A DNA stretch of 64,000 bases from Oceanospirillum sp964342385 (GCA_964342385.1 CAYFGP010000011.1:1-64000), one strand, 5' to 3'. Numbered from the stretch's first letter, positions 55,254 to 64,000 are shown. The notes: a model not told the origin generated them from the sequence alone. Made by a program: numbers and translations.

Positions 55254-55946
55254 TTATTGAATACGGGCTCTGTATTGATTCCAAAGCTCACTATAATCTG
55301 TGAACACGCCATCAATACCCTGCGCTTGCAATCGATCTAACATCGACAAACTATTTACCGTATAAACATAGGCTGCTAAGCCCTGTGCTTTGATCTCAGC
55401 GACAAATCGAGGATCAACAAACTCATCTGACAAATGTACCGAGCGCACTTTTAGCGGGCCCAGAATAGCCTTAAGATCCAAAGGCGTACCACTTAACAAC
55501 AAGCCCAGATCAATATCGGGACAACACTGCTGGAAGTGTAATAGTTCTCGATGATCAAAAGAAGACACCAACAGATCAGAACGAGGAAAACTGATTTCTG
55601 TTTTTTGTAACAGTACTGCCAGCAAACCTGCGCTACCGGGGCTTTTGAGCTCAATGTTCAGCTTGATCCGTCCTTCTGTCAGCTTGAATACCTCTTCCAG
55701 GTAGGGAATCTTTTGCCCCAACCCTGCATCTAAAGAGCGCAGATAAGACAAAGGATAATCGGCGATAAAACCTTCACCATTAGTGGTACGCTCTAAAGTC
55801 AGATCGTGAATGACCAATAGACGCCCCTGATGTGCGACAATATCGATCTCAATCCATTCAGCACCAGCCATAATCGCTTGCTCAATTGCAAACAGCGTAT
55901 TTTCTGGTCCATCAGCCATTGCCCCTCTATGAGCAAAAAAACGCAT
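55254..55946 (-). CDS. Glycerophosphodiester phosphodiesterase
   Basis: A 230-aa protein of the GDPD (UgpQ/GlpQ) TIM-barrel family. It releases sn-glycerol 3-phosphate from glycerophosphodiesters. Visible: FAHRGAMADGPENTLFAIEQ with the HR-GENT catalytic set (His and Glu), EIDIVAHQGRLLVIHDLTLERTTNG (EID metal ligands and HD), and the late GIDGVFTDY segment. No signal peptide, so cytoplasmic and closer to UgpQ. The start ATG at 55946 follows GGAGGG; the TTG at 55958 overlaps that RBS. The LiuR-like palindrome lies only 20 bp upstream, oriented for the divergent synthetase gene, but might also affect this gene. Confidence 0.93.
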   Translation of the reverse strand: MRFFAHRGAMADGPENTLFAIEQAIMAGAEWIEIDIVAHQGRLLVIHDLTLERTTNGEGFIADYPLSYLRSLDAGLGQKIPYLEEVFKLTEGRIKLNIELKSPGSAGLLAVLLQKTEISFPRSDLLVSSFDHRELLHFQQCCPDIDLGLLLSGTPLDLKAILGPLKVRSVHLSDEFVDPRFVAEIKAQGLAAYVYTVNSLSMLDRLQAQGIDGVFTDYSELWNQYRARIQ

Positions 55947-55965
55947 AACTCCCTCCAAGCCGACC

Positions 55966-55994
55966 TTTACGTTAACGTCAACTTACAGTAAATT
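55966..55994 (+). promoter_or_regulatory. LiuR-like operator and promoter of acetoacetyl-CoA synthetase gene
   Basis: TTTACGTTAACGTCAA (55966-55981), with TTTACG as -35 and TAAATT (55989-55994) as -10, 17 bp apart: the same sequence and geometry as upstream of liuA (44298). From here to the synthetase ATG there are about 345 bp, which contain two palindromic repeats. Confidence 0.65.
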
Positions 55995-56033
55995 TAACCA
56001 AAGCTTTTATCGTAGCTGATCCTTAATCATTGC

Positions 56034-56125
56034 TGAGCACGTACGCAAAAGCTTCTTTATAACAAAGGGCTTCACTCTTCAGCTGTTTACTGAAGAGTTT
56101 CGAAACACTTTTGTGTAAGTGTGCA
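56034..56125 (+). repeat. Palindromic intergenic repeat, copy E
   Basis: A 92-bp element: AAAAGCTTCTTTATAACAAAG at the left (cut to AAGCTTCTTTATAACAAAG), an inner hairpin CTCTTCAG / CTGAAGAG, and ACTTTTGTGTAAGTGTGCA at the right. Closest to copy C. Confidence 0.75.
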
Positions 56126-56200
56126 TGATGCAGAAACACTGCTAAAACTTTGTTTCCGGTGTCCAGATGCTCAGCATACGGCATGAATCAGTAGCAAATA

Positions 56201-56290
56201 AACGCCTAAACAAAAGTTTCTCTGTGAAACACCTCACTATTCTCTGGTATAGAGACTGGGGAGTGTAGAAATACTTTTGTTTAGGTGTGT
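56201..56290 (+). repeat. Palindromic intergenic repeat, copy F (CCTAAAC subtype)
   Basis: A 90-bp element bounded by CGCCTAAACAAAAGTTTCTC and, reversed, CACACCTAAACAAAAGTATT. It ends about 50 bp before the synthetase ATG, so it would sit in the mRNA leader. Confidence 0.75.
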
Positions 56291-56341
56291 AAAACAATAA
56301 AGTTTTGCCCAACCAAGCAGGGCAATAAAAAGGAGCAAACT

Positions 56342-58291
56342 ATGAGCGCCCCTCTATGGCAGCCGAGTCAGTCCCGTGTTGAAAACAGCCAGCTGCACAA
56401 GTTTACCCAGGAAGTGAACCAGCGCTTTGGTTTATCTCTGAATGATTACTCCGACTTGTATCAGTGGAGTGTTGAGAACGACCAGGACTTCTGGTCCCTG
56501 ATGTGGGATTACGGCGGCATAATTGCCGATCAGAAAGGCGATACCGTTCTGGTTGACGGCGATAAAATGCCAGGTGCGCGCTGGTTCCCAGACAGCAAAC
56601 TAAACTTTGCTGAAAACCTGATGAAATACCGCGATGATCGCACCGCATTGGTTTTCCGTGGTGAAAAAGGCCAGCGCACTACCATCACTTACGCAGAGCT
56701 ATACACCAAAGTGGCTCAATTGGCCGCTGGCCTGAAAAAAGCCGGTATCGGAAAAGGTGATCGTGTTGCGGGCTTTGTTCCTAACTGTGCAGAAACCGTA
56801 ATCTCCATGCTAGCCACTACCAGCCTGGGTGCGGTTTGGTCCTCCTGCTCACCTGATTTTGGTATCAACGGTGTACTGGATCGTTTTGGTCAGATCAAAC
56901 CAAAAGTATTGTTCACCACTGATGGCTACTACTACAGCAAGAAAACGCTGAACTCCCTGGAACGCGTAGAAGGTATTCTGCAGCATCTGCCAGAGATCGA
57001 ACACGTTGTCGTCATTCCATTTGTTGAAGAGACACCAGAGATAGGCAATATCAATAACGGTATTCTGCTGGGTGACTTTATTGACCAAGATGCTACAGAG
57101 GTTGAATTTGAGCGTGTCAGCTTCGATCACCCGCTATATATCATGTACTCCTCCGGCACCACCGGTGTACCTAAGTGTATCGTACACTCAGTGGGCGGCA
57201 CCCTGATCCAACACCTGAAAGAGCATATTCTGCATACTGATGTCACCCGTGACGATGTGCTGTTCTACTACACCACCTGTGGCTGGATGATGTGGAACTG
57301 GCTGGTTAGCGGCCTGGCAACGGGTTGTACCGTACTACTGTACGATGGCTCTCCATTCCACCCTCGCCCTAATATCCTGTGGAATATCGCCGAAGAGGAA
57401 GGTATCAGCATCTTCGGTACCTCTGCCAAATATATCGCTGCACTGGAAAAAGTGGGTGAGAAACCTCGTGAGACTCACAATCTGGAGAAACTGAAAGCCG
57501 TACTGTCGACCGGTTCTCCACTGGCCCACGAAAGCTTTGAATACGTTTACCGCGATATCAAAGCCGATCTGTGTTTGTCCTCCATCTCCGGAGGTACCGA
57601 TATTGTTTCCTGCTTCGCACTAGGCTGCCCTACTCGCCCTGTATACGCCGGTGAATTGCAGTGTCGCGGTTTAGGTATGGCAGTTGATATCTACGGCGAT
57701 ACCGGTGAACCAGTCCGTGGCGACAAAGGTGAACTGGTGTGCGCTAAACCGTTCCCATCCATGCCAATTGGCTTCTGGAATGACGATAAAGGCGAGAAAT
57801 ACCACAGCGCCTACTTTGATACCTTCGACAATATCTGGGCACATGGTGACTACGCGGAAGTAACCGAAAACGATGGTCTGATCATCCATGGTCGCTCTGA
57901 TGCCGTACTAAACCCCGGTGGTGTACGTATTGGTACCGCTGAGATCTATCGCCAGGTAGAAAAAGTCGATCAAGTGATGGAAAGCCTGTGTATCGGCCAG
58001 GACTGGCAGGATGATGTGCGTGTTGTACTCTTTGTCCGCATGAAAGAGGGTGAAAGCCTGAATGCTGATATCGAAAAAGAGATCAAAGACACCATCCGTG
58101 CTAACACCACACCACGTCACGTACCAGCTAAGGTTATCGAAATTACTGATATCCCACGCACTATTAGTGGCAAGATCGTAGAACTCGCAGTACGTAACGT
58201 CGTACACAACCGCCCTGTGAAAAACACTGATGCTTTGGCTAACCCAGAAGCACTAGACCTGTACAAAGACCTGCCGCAGCTGCAAGACTAA
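56342..58291 (+). CDS. aacS: Acetoacetyl-CoA synthetase
   Basis: A 649-aa acyl-CoA synthetase of the acetoacetate-CoA ligase type. It activates acetoacetate with ATP and CoA. Visible: the N-terminal ACAS segment (YSDLYQWSVENDQDFWSLMW), P-loop-like MYSSGTTGVPKCIVHS, TTCGWMMWNWLVSGL, SGGTDIVSCFALG, HGDYAEVTENDGLIIHGRSD and the C-terminal acceptor Lys in PRTISGKIVE. The ATG at 56342 follows AGGAG; the frame continues upstream to a GTG at 56285 inside repeat F, which is unlikely to be used. The shared LiuR-like promoter connects it with liuE, which produces acetoacetate. Confidence 0.95.
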   Translation: MSAPLWQPSQSRVENSQLHKFTQEVNQRFGLSLNDYSDLYQWSVENDQDFWSLMWDYGGIIADQKGDTVLVDGDKMPGARWFPDSKLNFAENLMKYRDDRTALVFRGEKGQRTTITYAELYTKVAQLAAGLKKAGIGKGDRVAGFVPNCAETVISMLATTSLGAVWSSCSPDFGINGVLDRFGQIKPKVLFTTDGYYYSKKTLNSLERVEGILQHLPEIEHVVVIPFVEETPEIGNINNGILLGDFIDQDATEVEFERVSFDHPLYIMYSSGTTGVPKCIVHSVGGTLIQHLKEHILHTDVTRDDVLFYYTTCGWMMWNWLVSGLATGCTVLLYDGSPFHPRPNILWNIAEEEGISIFGTSAKYIAALEKVGEKPRETHNLEKLKAVLSTGSPLAHESFEYVYRDIKADLCLSSISGGTDIVSCFALGCPTRPVYAGELQCRGLGMAVDIYGDTGEPVRGDKGELVCAKPFPSMPIGFWNDDKGEKYHSAYFDTFDNIWAHGDYAEVTENDGLIIHGRSDAVLNPGGVRIGTAEIYRQVEKVDQVMESLCIGQDWQDDVRVVLFVRMKEGESLNADIEKEIKDTIRANTTPRHVPAKVIEITDIPRTISGKIVELAVRNVVHNRPVKNTDALANPEALDLYKDLPQLQD

Positions 58292-58303
58292 GTTCTGTTT
58301 CTG

Positions 58304-58333
58304 AAGCCCTCCAATAGCTCTATTGGAGGGCTT
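58304..58333 (+). terminator. Hairpin terminator of acetoacetyl-CoA synthetase gene
   Basis: Perfect 13-bp stem AAGCCCTCCAATA / TATTGGAGGGCTT with a GCTC loop, 12 bp after the stop. The following T-tract is weak (ACCTTCC). Confidence 0.7.
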
Positions 58334-58432
58334 ACCTTCCCTACAAATCTTGCTCCCCTTCATCAAGCGCTTCATACTCTAGTTAAGCATCTTCTCTACA
58401 TACATATTTGAAATAGATTCGCCATATCAAAA

Positions 58433-59596
58433 ATGAATGCCGACAAGCTGATCAAAAAGTCCGGTCAGGGAACTGTCTCAAAGCATAGTCACCAACAGTT
58501 CTGGGCATTATATGACAGGAATGGTCGGGCGATGGCAGCAGATATTAGCTGTATTGATCAGATTTTTAGAAATGAGGCGAGGGTTGACTTTAAAAAACAA
58601 AAACATTCTGAGCATAGTCCCAATAATTTCGGCATGTACATGGCGCAGAATATATCCAAAGGGAACAGGCTAAAACAGGCCTATATGCAACACTGTCGTC
58701 TATTTACAAACAACCCTTCACCTGAGGCTATGGACGCGCTATTGCAAGCCTTCTATGATGTTTTGCCTCTATTACTGAGCTACCAGGAACAACTATCCCA
58801 CAATCTGTCGCTGATCACCGCCAGCCTAAAGAGTACTTCTTCTTTCAAACTGAATGCTTGCTACCCCCTACGTAACAGCCACTACACCAACCTCGAGTTT
58901 CTAGCTGTGCTGAAATACTTGTCTCCCCTATGCCAGACACAGCAATTACAGCAGGCAATAACCTCACTCTTCCCGGATGATTATTACCGTGTTGCTTTGA
59001 AGAGAGTTTCTCCAGATAACAAATCAATAGAGGCGGTATTAAACAGTGTCTGGATTGAGGCCAATAAAGTGCTGTCCATCAATATCTTACCCATAAAAGA
59101 TGATGATACTGATATGCGACGTCGCTTGATCAGCAGGATAAGTGAGCAACCACCTCAGCCAGAGTGCTCAGATAAGAATCTTGTATTTTATATCAAGTCG
59201 GTGCAAGTGGAGAATGAGATGGTTTGGGTAGAATATTCGCCTATGCGGGTGATTGTGGCCGGGGAATCGCCCAAAAGCCTATTCTGCCTGTTTATCTTTC
59301 CACCAGAGAAAACTGTATCGGGCAGCTCTACGGAACAAAGGAACTTGGCGCAGCTACTGTTAGCTTTATTATGTCGTAACCCTGAGCTGGACCGAAACAT
59401 CCATCAACAGTTAGTGACCTTTGCTATTGCAATTCTGCAACCAGATGCTTTCCCCGGCTTTTATGATCACTTGGCTACAAGCCTTGCTAATATCAAGCGT
59501 ATAATGGCAAGTAAGCATTTGCTGCCTGCTCATCGCTATTTGTTGAACCATCTGATTGTCTGCTTGGACAAAGAAACCGGGATTACTAGCCTATAA
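58433..59596 (+). CDS. Hypothetical protein, 387 aa
   Basis: I do not recognise this protein. There is no signal peptide, no clear membrane segment and no known motif; it appears largely helical with leucine-rich stretches (AMDALLQAFYDVLPLLLSYQ, LAQLLLALLCRNPELD). The N-terminus is basic and hydrophilic. A central segment (about 195-300) has a more beta-like pattern (KNLVFYIKSVQVENEMVWVE). There is no good RBS before the ATG at 58433. It is single, between a terminator on the left and one shared region on the right. The frame is long and unopposed, which supports coding. Confidence 0.65.
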   Translation: MNADKLIKKSGQGTVSKHSHQQFWALYDRNGRAMAADISCIDQIFRNEARVDFKKQKHSEHSPNNFGMYMAQNISKGNRLKQAYMQHCRLFTNNPSPEAMDALLQAFYDVLPLLLSYQEQLSHNLSLITASLKSTSSFKLNACYPLRNSHYTNLEFLAVLKYLSPLCQTQQLQQAITSLFPDDYYRVALKRVSPDNKSIEAVLNSVWIEANKVLSINILPIKDDDTDMRRRLISRISEQPPQPECSDKNLVFYIKSVQVENEMVWVEYSPMRVIVAGESPKSLFCLFIFPPEKTVSGSSTEQRNLAQLLLALLCRNPELDRNIHQQLVTFAIAILQPDAFPGFYDHLATSLANIKRIMASKHLLPAHRYLLNHLIVCLDKETGITSL

Positions 59597-59605
59597 CAAA
59601 GAAAA

Positions 59606-59645
59606 ACCGCCATTGCCTGTGCGACTGGAGTCAGGCAATGGCGGT
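59606..59645 (-). terminator. Terminator of the esterase gene
   Basis: Perfect 14-bp stem ACCGCCATTGCCTG / CAGGCAATGGCGGT with a 12-nt loop. On the minus strand it is followed by TTTTTC, so it terminates the esterase transcript and lies just past the stop of the converging hypothetical gene. Confidence 0.8.
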
Positions 59646-59750
59646 AAGTAGAGAAAGGATTGTGCACCCGGTATCTATCAAGCTTGTAGGCACACACATT
59701 TGTTATTGTTTTTCCGGTGATTAAGGCGTTATCGCAGAACTCATAACACC

Positions 59751-61577
59751 TTAATGTGAATGATTACTAAACAGCTGAATCAAACCTTCAGGCAACATGG
59801 CGCGCCAGCTTAGGTAATCATGGCCGCTGGCGACTTCCTGATAGATCACCTCATAGCCTTTGGCTGCCAATACATCACGGAAATGGCGATTCGACGGTAG
59901 GATATCCATCGGTTGCCAGCCCGTTTCAAACAGGCCTGCATTCATATAAAAACGGATTGGCTTTTGCTCGGCTTGCGCATACTGCTGAGTCAGCCATTCG
60001 GGGATAAAGTCAGGTGTACCGGTGAACTCTGGGCTCCACCAGAACGAGCCGGATTGACTCAACACCAGACCAAATTTTTCTGGGTAACGATAGGCAATAC
60101 AAGCCGAAGCCAAGCCGCCATAACTGGAGCCGGACAGTAGCGTTTGTTCAGCTTTGGCGACGACATGGGTTTGCTTTTCTACCCAAGGCAACAACTCCTG
60201 GGCCATAAAATCAGCAAATTTAGCATTACAGGGTAGCTCTGTACTTCTGGATTGGCGGCTTGGGTTACTCACAAATACGCCGATGGCAGGTGGAATTTTG
60301 CCCTCTGCAATCAGGTTATCCAGAATCTGAGGTGTAGGCACCTTGCTCTGATAGGCTCTAGAGTCAAAGAAAAATAACACCGGCATGCTCTGCCCTGCTC
60401 GTTTGGTAAAACCAGCCGGTTGATACAGGGTGATATCCCGGGTATTTTCCAGTGCCTTGCTGGTAACACTATGAGTCGACAAGCTGCCCTTTGCGTGTCC
60501 TTGGGACTGATGCCAATCACTGGCAATTGCCTGATCCATAACCAGAGTAGAATTGGTAGAGAATTTGTCCTGCTTGTCCATGATCTTCCAAGGCGACTTA
60601 TTTAATGGGTCAACCTGGGCGGTGGAACGTATGGCGATACGGTTTTTACGCGCCGATCCTGGCAAAGCAGGGATATCCGGTGAGAACTGATAAGACATAC
60701 GAGTGGTGTCTGGCAGCGGGTAACTCTTATACCAGATATCGGTACCCGCCAACTGTGTTAGATAATCATGATCGCCGATGGGTGAGCCAAACAAACGCAC
60801 ATTGTTTTTAGCGCCGCGCCATAGAAAAGTCACCAAAGAATGGTCATCTTTTTTTGCATAGGACTCCACCAAAGGTGTGCCTTGCTTGGACATTTTCTGC
60901 CAGAAGCGTTCAACCAGGGCTTGCTTAGCCTTGTCATCGGATGCTTGTTGCAGTTGGTGCTGTAGTTCCGACAGCATAGGGCTCTGTAGTGCTTTCTGAT
61001 CGTTACTGGTCTGTTGAGATAAGGAAACCGCTGATACAACATTCAATACGACACGGGCCGCATTGTCAGCGGTCACCTGCAGCTGATAACGCCCGTTAGT
61101 TTCAGCCACCAACTGGAAAAATACCGAACGCTCAGGCAGGAAGGTTAACTGCTTAAAACGGCTGCCATCCGGTGCTACAAAACGAGCATCGGCCAGGGGT
61201 TGATCACTGTTCAATTGACCTCGAATATAATCCCCCTGCTGTAGGGAAAACTCTATGGTCTTAGTTTCCTGCGCGGATAGTTGAATCTGATGTTTCAGCT
61301 TATTAGCGACGTTAGCCTGCGCTTGCTGACTATCAAACAGCGCAGCACTGAATACAGTACTTAACAACACGCTACTCAATAACAGCAGAGCAAACACAAC
61401 AGAGGATGCAGCAGGCAAACCACTCGACCACTGCAATTGACCCTGTTGCTGAGCGGATAAGGCTACTGCACTATCACTAACACAAGCGCCAGCACTTGCA
61501 GCAGCCTTAGCATCCGCGTTATGGCTGCTTTGGTTTCTGACAACATCCAATGATTTAGAATCAACACCACCTTGCAA
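59751..61577 (-). CDS. Exported enterochelin-type esterase (Fes/IroE-like)
   Basis: A 608-aa protein. A long N-region is followed by a hydrophobic segment (about 55-82) that acts as a signal or membrane anchor, then an enterochelin-esterase N-terminal domain (about 95-345) and an alpha/beta-hydrolase domain (about 370-608). The hydrolase has nucleophile Ser485 in LSGSSYGGLASA and catalytic His near the end in ASGHDYLSWR. Such enzymes cut ferric triscatecholate siderophores to release iron, here probably in the periplasm. The start is the TTG at 61577, six bases after a perfect AAGGAGGT. It lies 89 bp after the TonB receptor gene on the same strand, so the two likely form an operon for a catecholate siderophore. 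Confidence 0.88.
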   Translation of the reverse strand: MQGGVDSKSLDVVRNQSSHNADAKAAASAGACVSDSAVALSAQQQGQLQWSSGLPAASSVVFALLLLSSVLLSTVFSAALFDSQQAQANVANKLKHQIQLSAQETKTIEFSLQQGDYIRGQLNSDQPLADARFVAPDGSRFKQLTFLPERSVFFQLVAETNGRYQLQVTADNAARVVLNVVSAVSLSQQTSNDQKALQSPMLSELQHQLQQASDDKAKQALVERFWQKMSKQGTPLVESYAKKDDHSLVTFLWRGAKNNVRLFGSPIGDHDYLTQLAGTDIWYKSYPLPDTTRMSYQFSPDIPALPGSARKNRIAIRSTAQVDPLNKSPWKIMDKQDKFSTNSTLVMDQAIASDWHQSQGHAKGSLSTHSVTSKALENTRDITLYQPAGFTKRAGQSMPVLFFFDSRAYQSKVPTPQILDNLIAEGKIPPAIGVFVSNPSRQSRSTELPCNAKFADFMAQELLPWVEKQTHVVAKAEQTLLSGSSYGGLASACIAYRYPEKFGLVLSQSGSFWWSPEFTGTPDFIPEWLTQQYAQAEQKPIRFYMNAGLFETGWQPMDILPSNRHFRDVLAAKGYEVIYQEVASGHDYLSWRAMLPEGLIQLFSNHSH

Positions 61578-61666
61578 AATAGGACCTCCTTAAGGCTAAT
61601 AAAAAGGTGGTTTACCGCCCACAAGCTGCAAACCACACGATAGAACTAATCAAACAGACAACACAA

Positions 61667-63934
61667 TCAGAATTGCCACTGGCTGCTTAAGTAAACTGAG
61701 CGGCCCACCAGTACCTGCTCGTAATCTTCATTTTCCTGATCCAGACGCTGATCCAGTAGGTTGTTCACACCGGCACTGAGCTTCCAGCCGTTATTGATCT
61801 GATACTGACCACCTAGATCAACCACTTCATAAGCGGGTACTTCAACACTCCAGCTGTTCAGCATGGCCCCAATATGACGCAGCTGTACAAAATAGCTGCT
61901 GTCATCATTTGGGCTCCAATTCAGCGCTAAGTTGGCACTGTGCTCGGGGCGACTGGTCAGATCTTGTTTTGTCTCTTCGTTAACGGCATCAATTGTGGAG
62001 AAGTTAAATTGTACCGACAGGGTATCGGTCAGCTGAGAACCCGCGACAAACTCCCAGCCATCAAAACTGGCTTCAGAGACGTTTTCGTAATAAATCGCCG
62101 GTAGGTCCTGTCCGATATCGTGACGATCAACAAAATTACGTTCGACCAGGTTGTCGACTTTGTTGTTAAAATAGGTCAGGCCCACATTCCAACGCTCCGT
62201 GCTATAGCTGATAGCGGCTTCGACGTTCTTAGCAGTTTCCGGTTTCAGGTCTTCGTTACCGGTCAGGTAGCAACCGCCGCCGCAGCTGATTACGCGATAA
62301 TCTTTACTCAGCTGGAATAGACTCGGCGCATTAAAGGCTTCGCTGTAACCACCTTTCAGCACCAGACCTGCCATCGGGGTGAATACCAGATAAGCACGAG
62401 GGCTGAACTCGGTACCGAAGAAGTCATGATCATCGACACGACCGCCCAGTGTGAGCGACAGATCATTACTCAGCTCGATCTCACTTTGAGCAAACAACGC
62501 CAGTTGCTTCACGCTCTCACTTTTGACCCAATCGGTATCGCCATCAACGGTGGTTTTCACCACATCCGCACCAAGGGTGGTGATAGAGCGTTCGCCAAAA
62601 TGAGTCACTGCACTATTAAAGGTCAGGTTATCCTGCTCGGACTCTTTTACTGCATAAACACTGGTTTCATCGGACAGATCAATCGACTCATGGCCGAGAT
62701 TCACCTCACCCTGCCACTGGTCGTTGAACGCCAGCTGATAGCCTGCAGCCAAGCTCAGACGTTGGCTGTCTTGATCAGCAAAAGACTCCCAACCCCAGGA
62801 TTCATAACGGGTAAAGCGGCTGTCATCGCTGTAGCCAATATCCAAACTTAGGCTTTGACGCTCATCCAGTTCATAATCCAGACCTAAACGAGCATTGAGC
62901 TGATCCTGAGATTCAATCAGATCCAGCTCTTTCTCTTTGATATCGGTTGCCGGGTCTTCATCGATATCCTTCCAACCATCACGGTTGCTGTTTTCCAGAG
63001 CAAAACTCAGGGATAAGCGCTCATTGACTGGGCCTGCAGTAAACAGGCTTTGTTTGAAGGTTTCGCCGTCTTTGCCTTCTACCGGAGTTTCAGCACTCAG
63101 TTTTACACTGGTCTGCCACTTTTGATCTGCCTTGCGAGTGATGATATTGATCACGCCGCCCAACGCATCGGAACCATAGAGTGCAGACATGGGGCCACGG
63201 ATCACTTCAATGCGCTCAATGCTTTCAACCGGAAGCGTTGACAGATCAAAGTCATTGCCGCGAATCAGGGCCTCAGACGATGAGGTGCGACGGCCATCAA
63301 TCAGTAGTAGAGTGTACTGAGCATCCATGCCGCGAATCTGAATATCTTTACGCCCGGTAGCCTGGCTCTGGTTGACGTTAATACCCACTTCACGGCGCAC
63401 CAGCTCAGAGAAATCTGCAATAGGCTTTGAGCGAATCTCTTCGCCGCTGATCACGGAAACGGAAGCCGGAGCCGTACGCACCAGATGCTCAGTACGGGTG
63501 GCGGTAATCACCATCTCTTCCTGTAGCTGAAGTTCAGACTGCTGCTCAAGTTGTGACTGATCCTGAGCCAAACCCGCAGGCACAATTTTAATCGCACCTT
63601 TGCTCACCACCTGATAACTCAGGTTTTTACCCTGCAACAGAGCTTTTAGCCCCTGCTCCAGTGAATACTGTCCCTTTAAACCGATCGTAGTTTTGCCTTG
63701 TACTAATTGAGGATCAAAGGTCAATAACACCTGGCTGCTGCCCCCCAGCTTAACCAGTGCATCAGATAGGGAACCTGCTGGGATTTGATAATCAAACGAT
63801 TGGCTCAGTTGGCTTGCACCATGGCTATGGCCATCAGCCTGAGCGTTAGAAATCCAAACCGGGTTTATCGCCAGTACAGAAGCCATCAGACCGGTTTTAA
63901 TGGCAGAAGTGAGTGGGGAAAAACGTAAATGCAC
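61667..63934 (-). CDS. TonB-dependent siderophore receptor with STN domain
   Basis: A 755-aa outer-membrane receptor. Signal peptide (about 1-33, cleavage near SNAQA-DG), an STN signalling domain (about 45-120; FDYQIPAGSLSDALVKLGG), a plug domain (about 145-260; EMVITATRTEHLVRTAPASV, IRGMDAQYTLLLIDGRR, IERIEVIRGPMSALYGSDAL) and a beta-barrel ending in aromatic SSQWQF. It imports a ferric siderophore, probably a catecholate given the esterase that follows. The STN domain implies signalling to an anti-sigma factor (FecR type) that would control an ECF sigma factor; those genes would be beyond the right edge if present. The ORF is complete in the window; 63935-64000 shows only upstream sequence. 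Confidence 0.93.
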   Translation of the reverse strand: MHLRFSPLTSAIKTGLMASVLAINPVWISNAQADGHSHGASQLSQSFDYQIPAGSLSDALVKLGGSSQVLLTFDPQLVQGKTTIGLKGQYSLEQGLKALLQGKNLSYQVVSKGAIKIVPAGLAQDQSQLEQQSELQLQEEMVITATRTEHLVRTAPASVSVISGEEIRSKPIADFSELVRREVGINVNQSQATGRKDIQIRGMDAQYTLLLIDGRRTSSSEALIRGNDFDLSTLPVESIERIEVIRGPMSALYGSDALGGVINIITRKADQKWQTSVKLSAETPVEGKDGETFKQSLFTAGPVNERLSLSFALENSNRDGWKDIDEDPATDIKEKELDLIESQDQLNARLGLDYELDERQSLSLDIGYSDDSRFTRYESWGWESFADQDSQRLSLAAGYQLAFNDQWQGEVNLGHESIDLSDETSVYAVKESEQDNLTFNSAVTHFGERSITTLGADVVKTTVDGDTDWVKSESVKQLALFAQSEIELSNDLSLTLGGRVDDHDFFGTEFSPRAYLVFTPMAGLVLKGGYSEAFNAPSLFQLSKDYRVISCGGGCYLTGNEDLKPETAKNVEAAISYSTERWNVGLTYFNNKVDNLVERNFVDRHDIGQDLPAIYYENVSEASFDGWEFVAGSQLTDTLSVQFNFSTIDAVNEETKQDLTSRPEHSANLALNWSPNDDSSYFVQLRHIGAMLNSWSVEVPAYEVVDLGGQYQINNGWKLSAGVNNLLDQRLDQENEDYEQVLVGRSVYLSSQWQF

Positions 63935-64000
63935 TGAAAATCTCTCCTAAGTGGCAAAGTGTCACAGCCTATAATCGTTAAGCTCTATAGACCTTTACTC

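Noticed and set aside
1..64000. CRISPR arrays, tRNA or rRNA genes, prophage or complete insertion sequences
   Set aside because: No regularly spaced identical repeats, cloverleaf-like sequences or transposase/integrase frames were seen on either strand.

Overview
The window looks like part of a marine gammaproteobacterial chromosome, probably Oceanospirillales-like. This is an inference from gene content: leucine catabolism genes, DctBD with a C4-dicarboxylate carrier, SmrA, YaeQ, a TIGR02450 Trp-rich protein and many c-di-GMP proteins. The DNA has moderate GC and dense coding on both strands. I saw no tRNA, rRNA, CRISPR array, transposase or prophage gene. The unusual content lies in the intergenic regions: short palindromic repeats, structured leaders, and one small-RNA-like locus.

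Layout. 0-5.3 kb: a partial diguanylate cyclase and a 1403-aa hybrid histidine kinase. 5.8-10.7 kb: smrA, uvrB, a class I aminotransferase and yaeQ. 11-17.4 kb: a periplasmic solute-binding protein, two GGDEF-EAL proteins (one with a CxxCH haem motif in its periplasmic sensor) and an Lrp-type regulator. 17.5 kb: a candidate ~95-nt sRNA with its own -10 box and U-tract. 18.0-26.2 kb: a cobalamin-type radical SAM enzyme three bases from a single-module NRPS (C-A-T-TE), then a two-cNMP-domain patatin lipase. 26.3-29.2 kb: a hypothetical gene, a YbaK-type deacylase and a diguanylate cyclase, among four palindromic repeats. 29.4-33.2 kb: arylamine N-acetyltransferase, EamA transporter, Crp-type regulator and an RlmI-like methyltransferase. 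33.4-38.7 kb: SLC13 transporter and dctD-dctB, with a sigma-54 site in front of the transporter. 38.9-44.1 kb: HIT protein, siderophore-binding protein, TetR regulator, orphan ABC membrane protein, Trp-rich protein and an exported agmatine-deiminase-like lipoprotein. 44.4-51.2 kb: liuABCDE. 51.4-53.8 kb: PAS-GGDEF-EAL. 53.9-58.3 kb: DMT exporter behind a leader-peptide attenuator, a glycerophosphodiesterase and acetoacetyl-CoA synthetase. 58.4-63.9 kb: an unknown protein, an enterochelin-type esterase and a TonB-dependent receptor with an STN domain.

How the genes work together. liuABCDE converts isovaleryl-CoA to acetyl-CoA and acetoacetate, and acetoacetyl-CoA synthetase 5 kb away activates the acetoacetate. 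Both transcription units carry the same LiuR-like palindrome with identical -35/-10 geometry. DctB/DctD probably drive the SLC13 carrier through sigma-54. The TonB receptor, esterase and siderophore-binding protein form an iron-uptake set. Five proteins make or break c-di-GMP.

Most notable observations: the sRNA-like locus (17.53 kb); the 30-codon leader ending in three Arg codons followed by a terminator in front of a DMT exporter (54.9-55.0 kb); a family of at least seven ~90-105-bp palindromic elements, two of which separate a LiuR-like promoter from its gene and one of which supplies a stop codon; and the compact radical SAM/NRPS locus.
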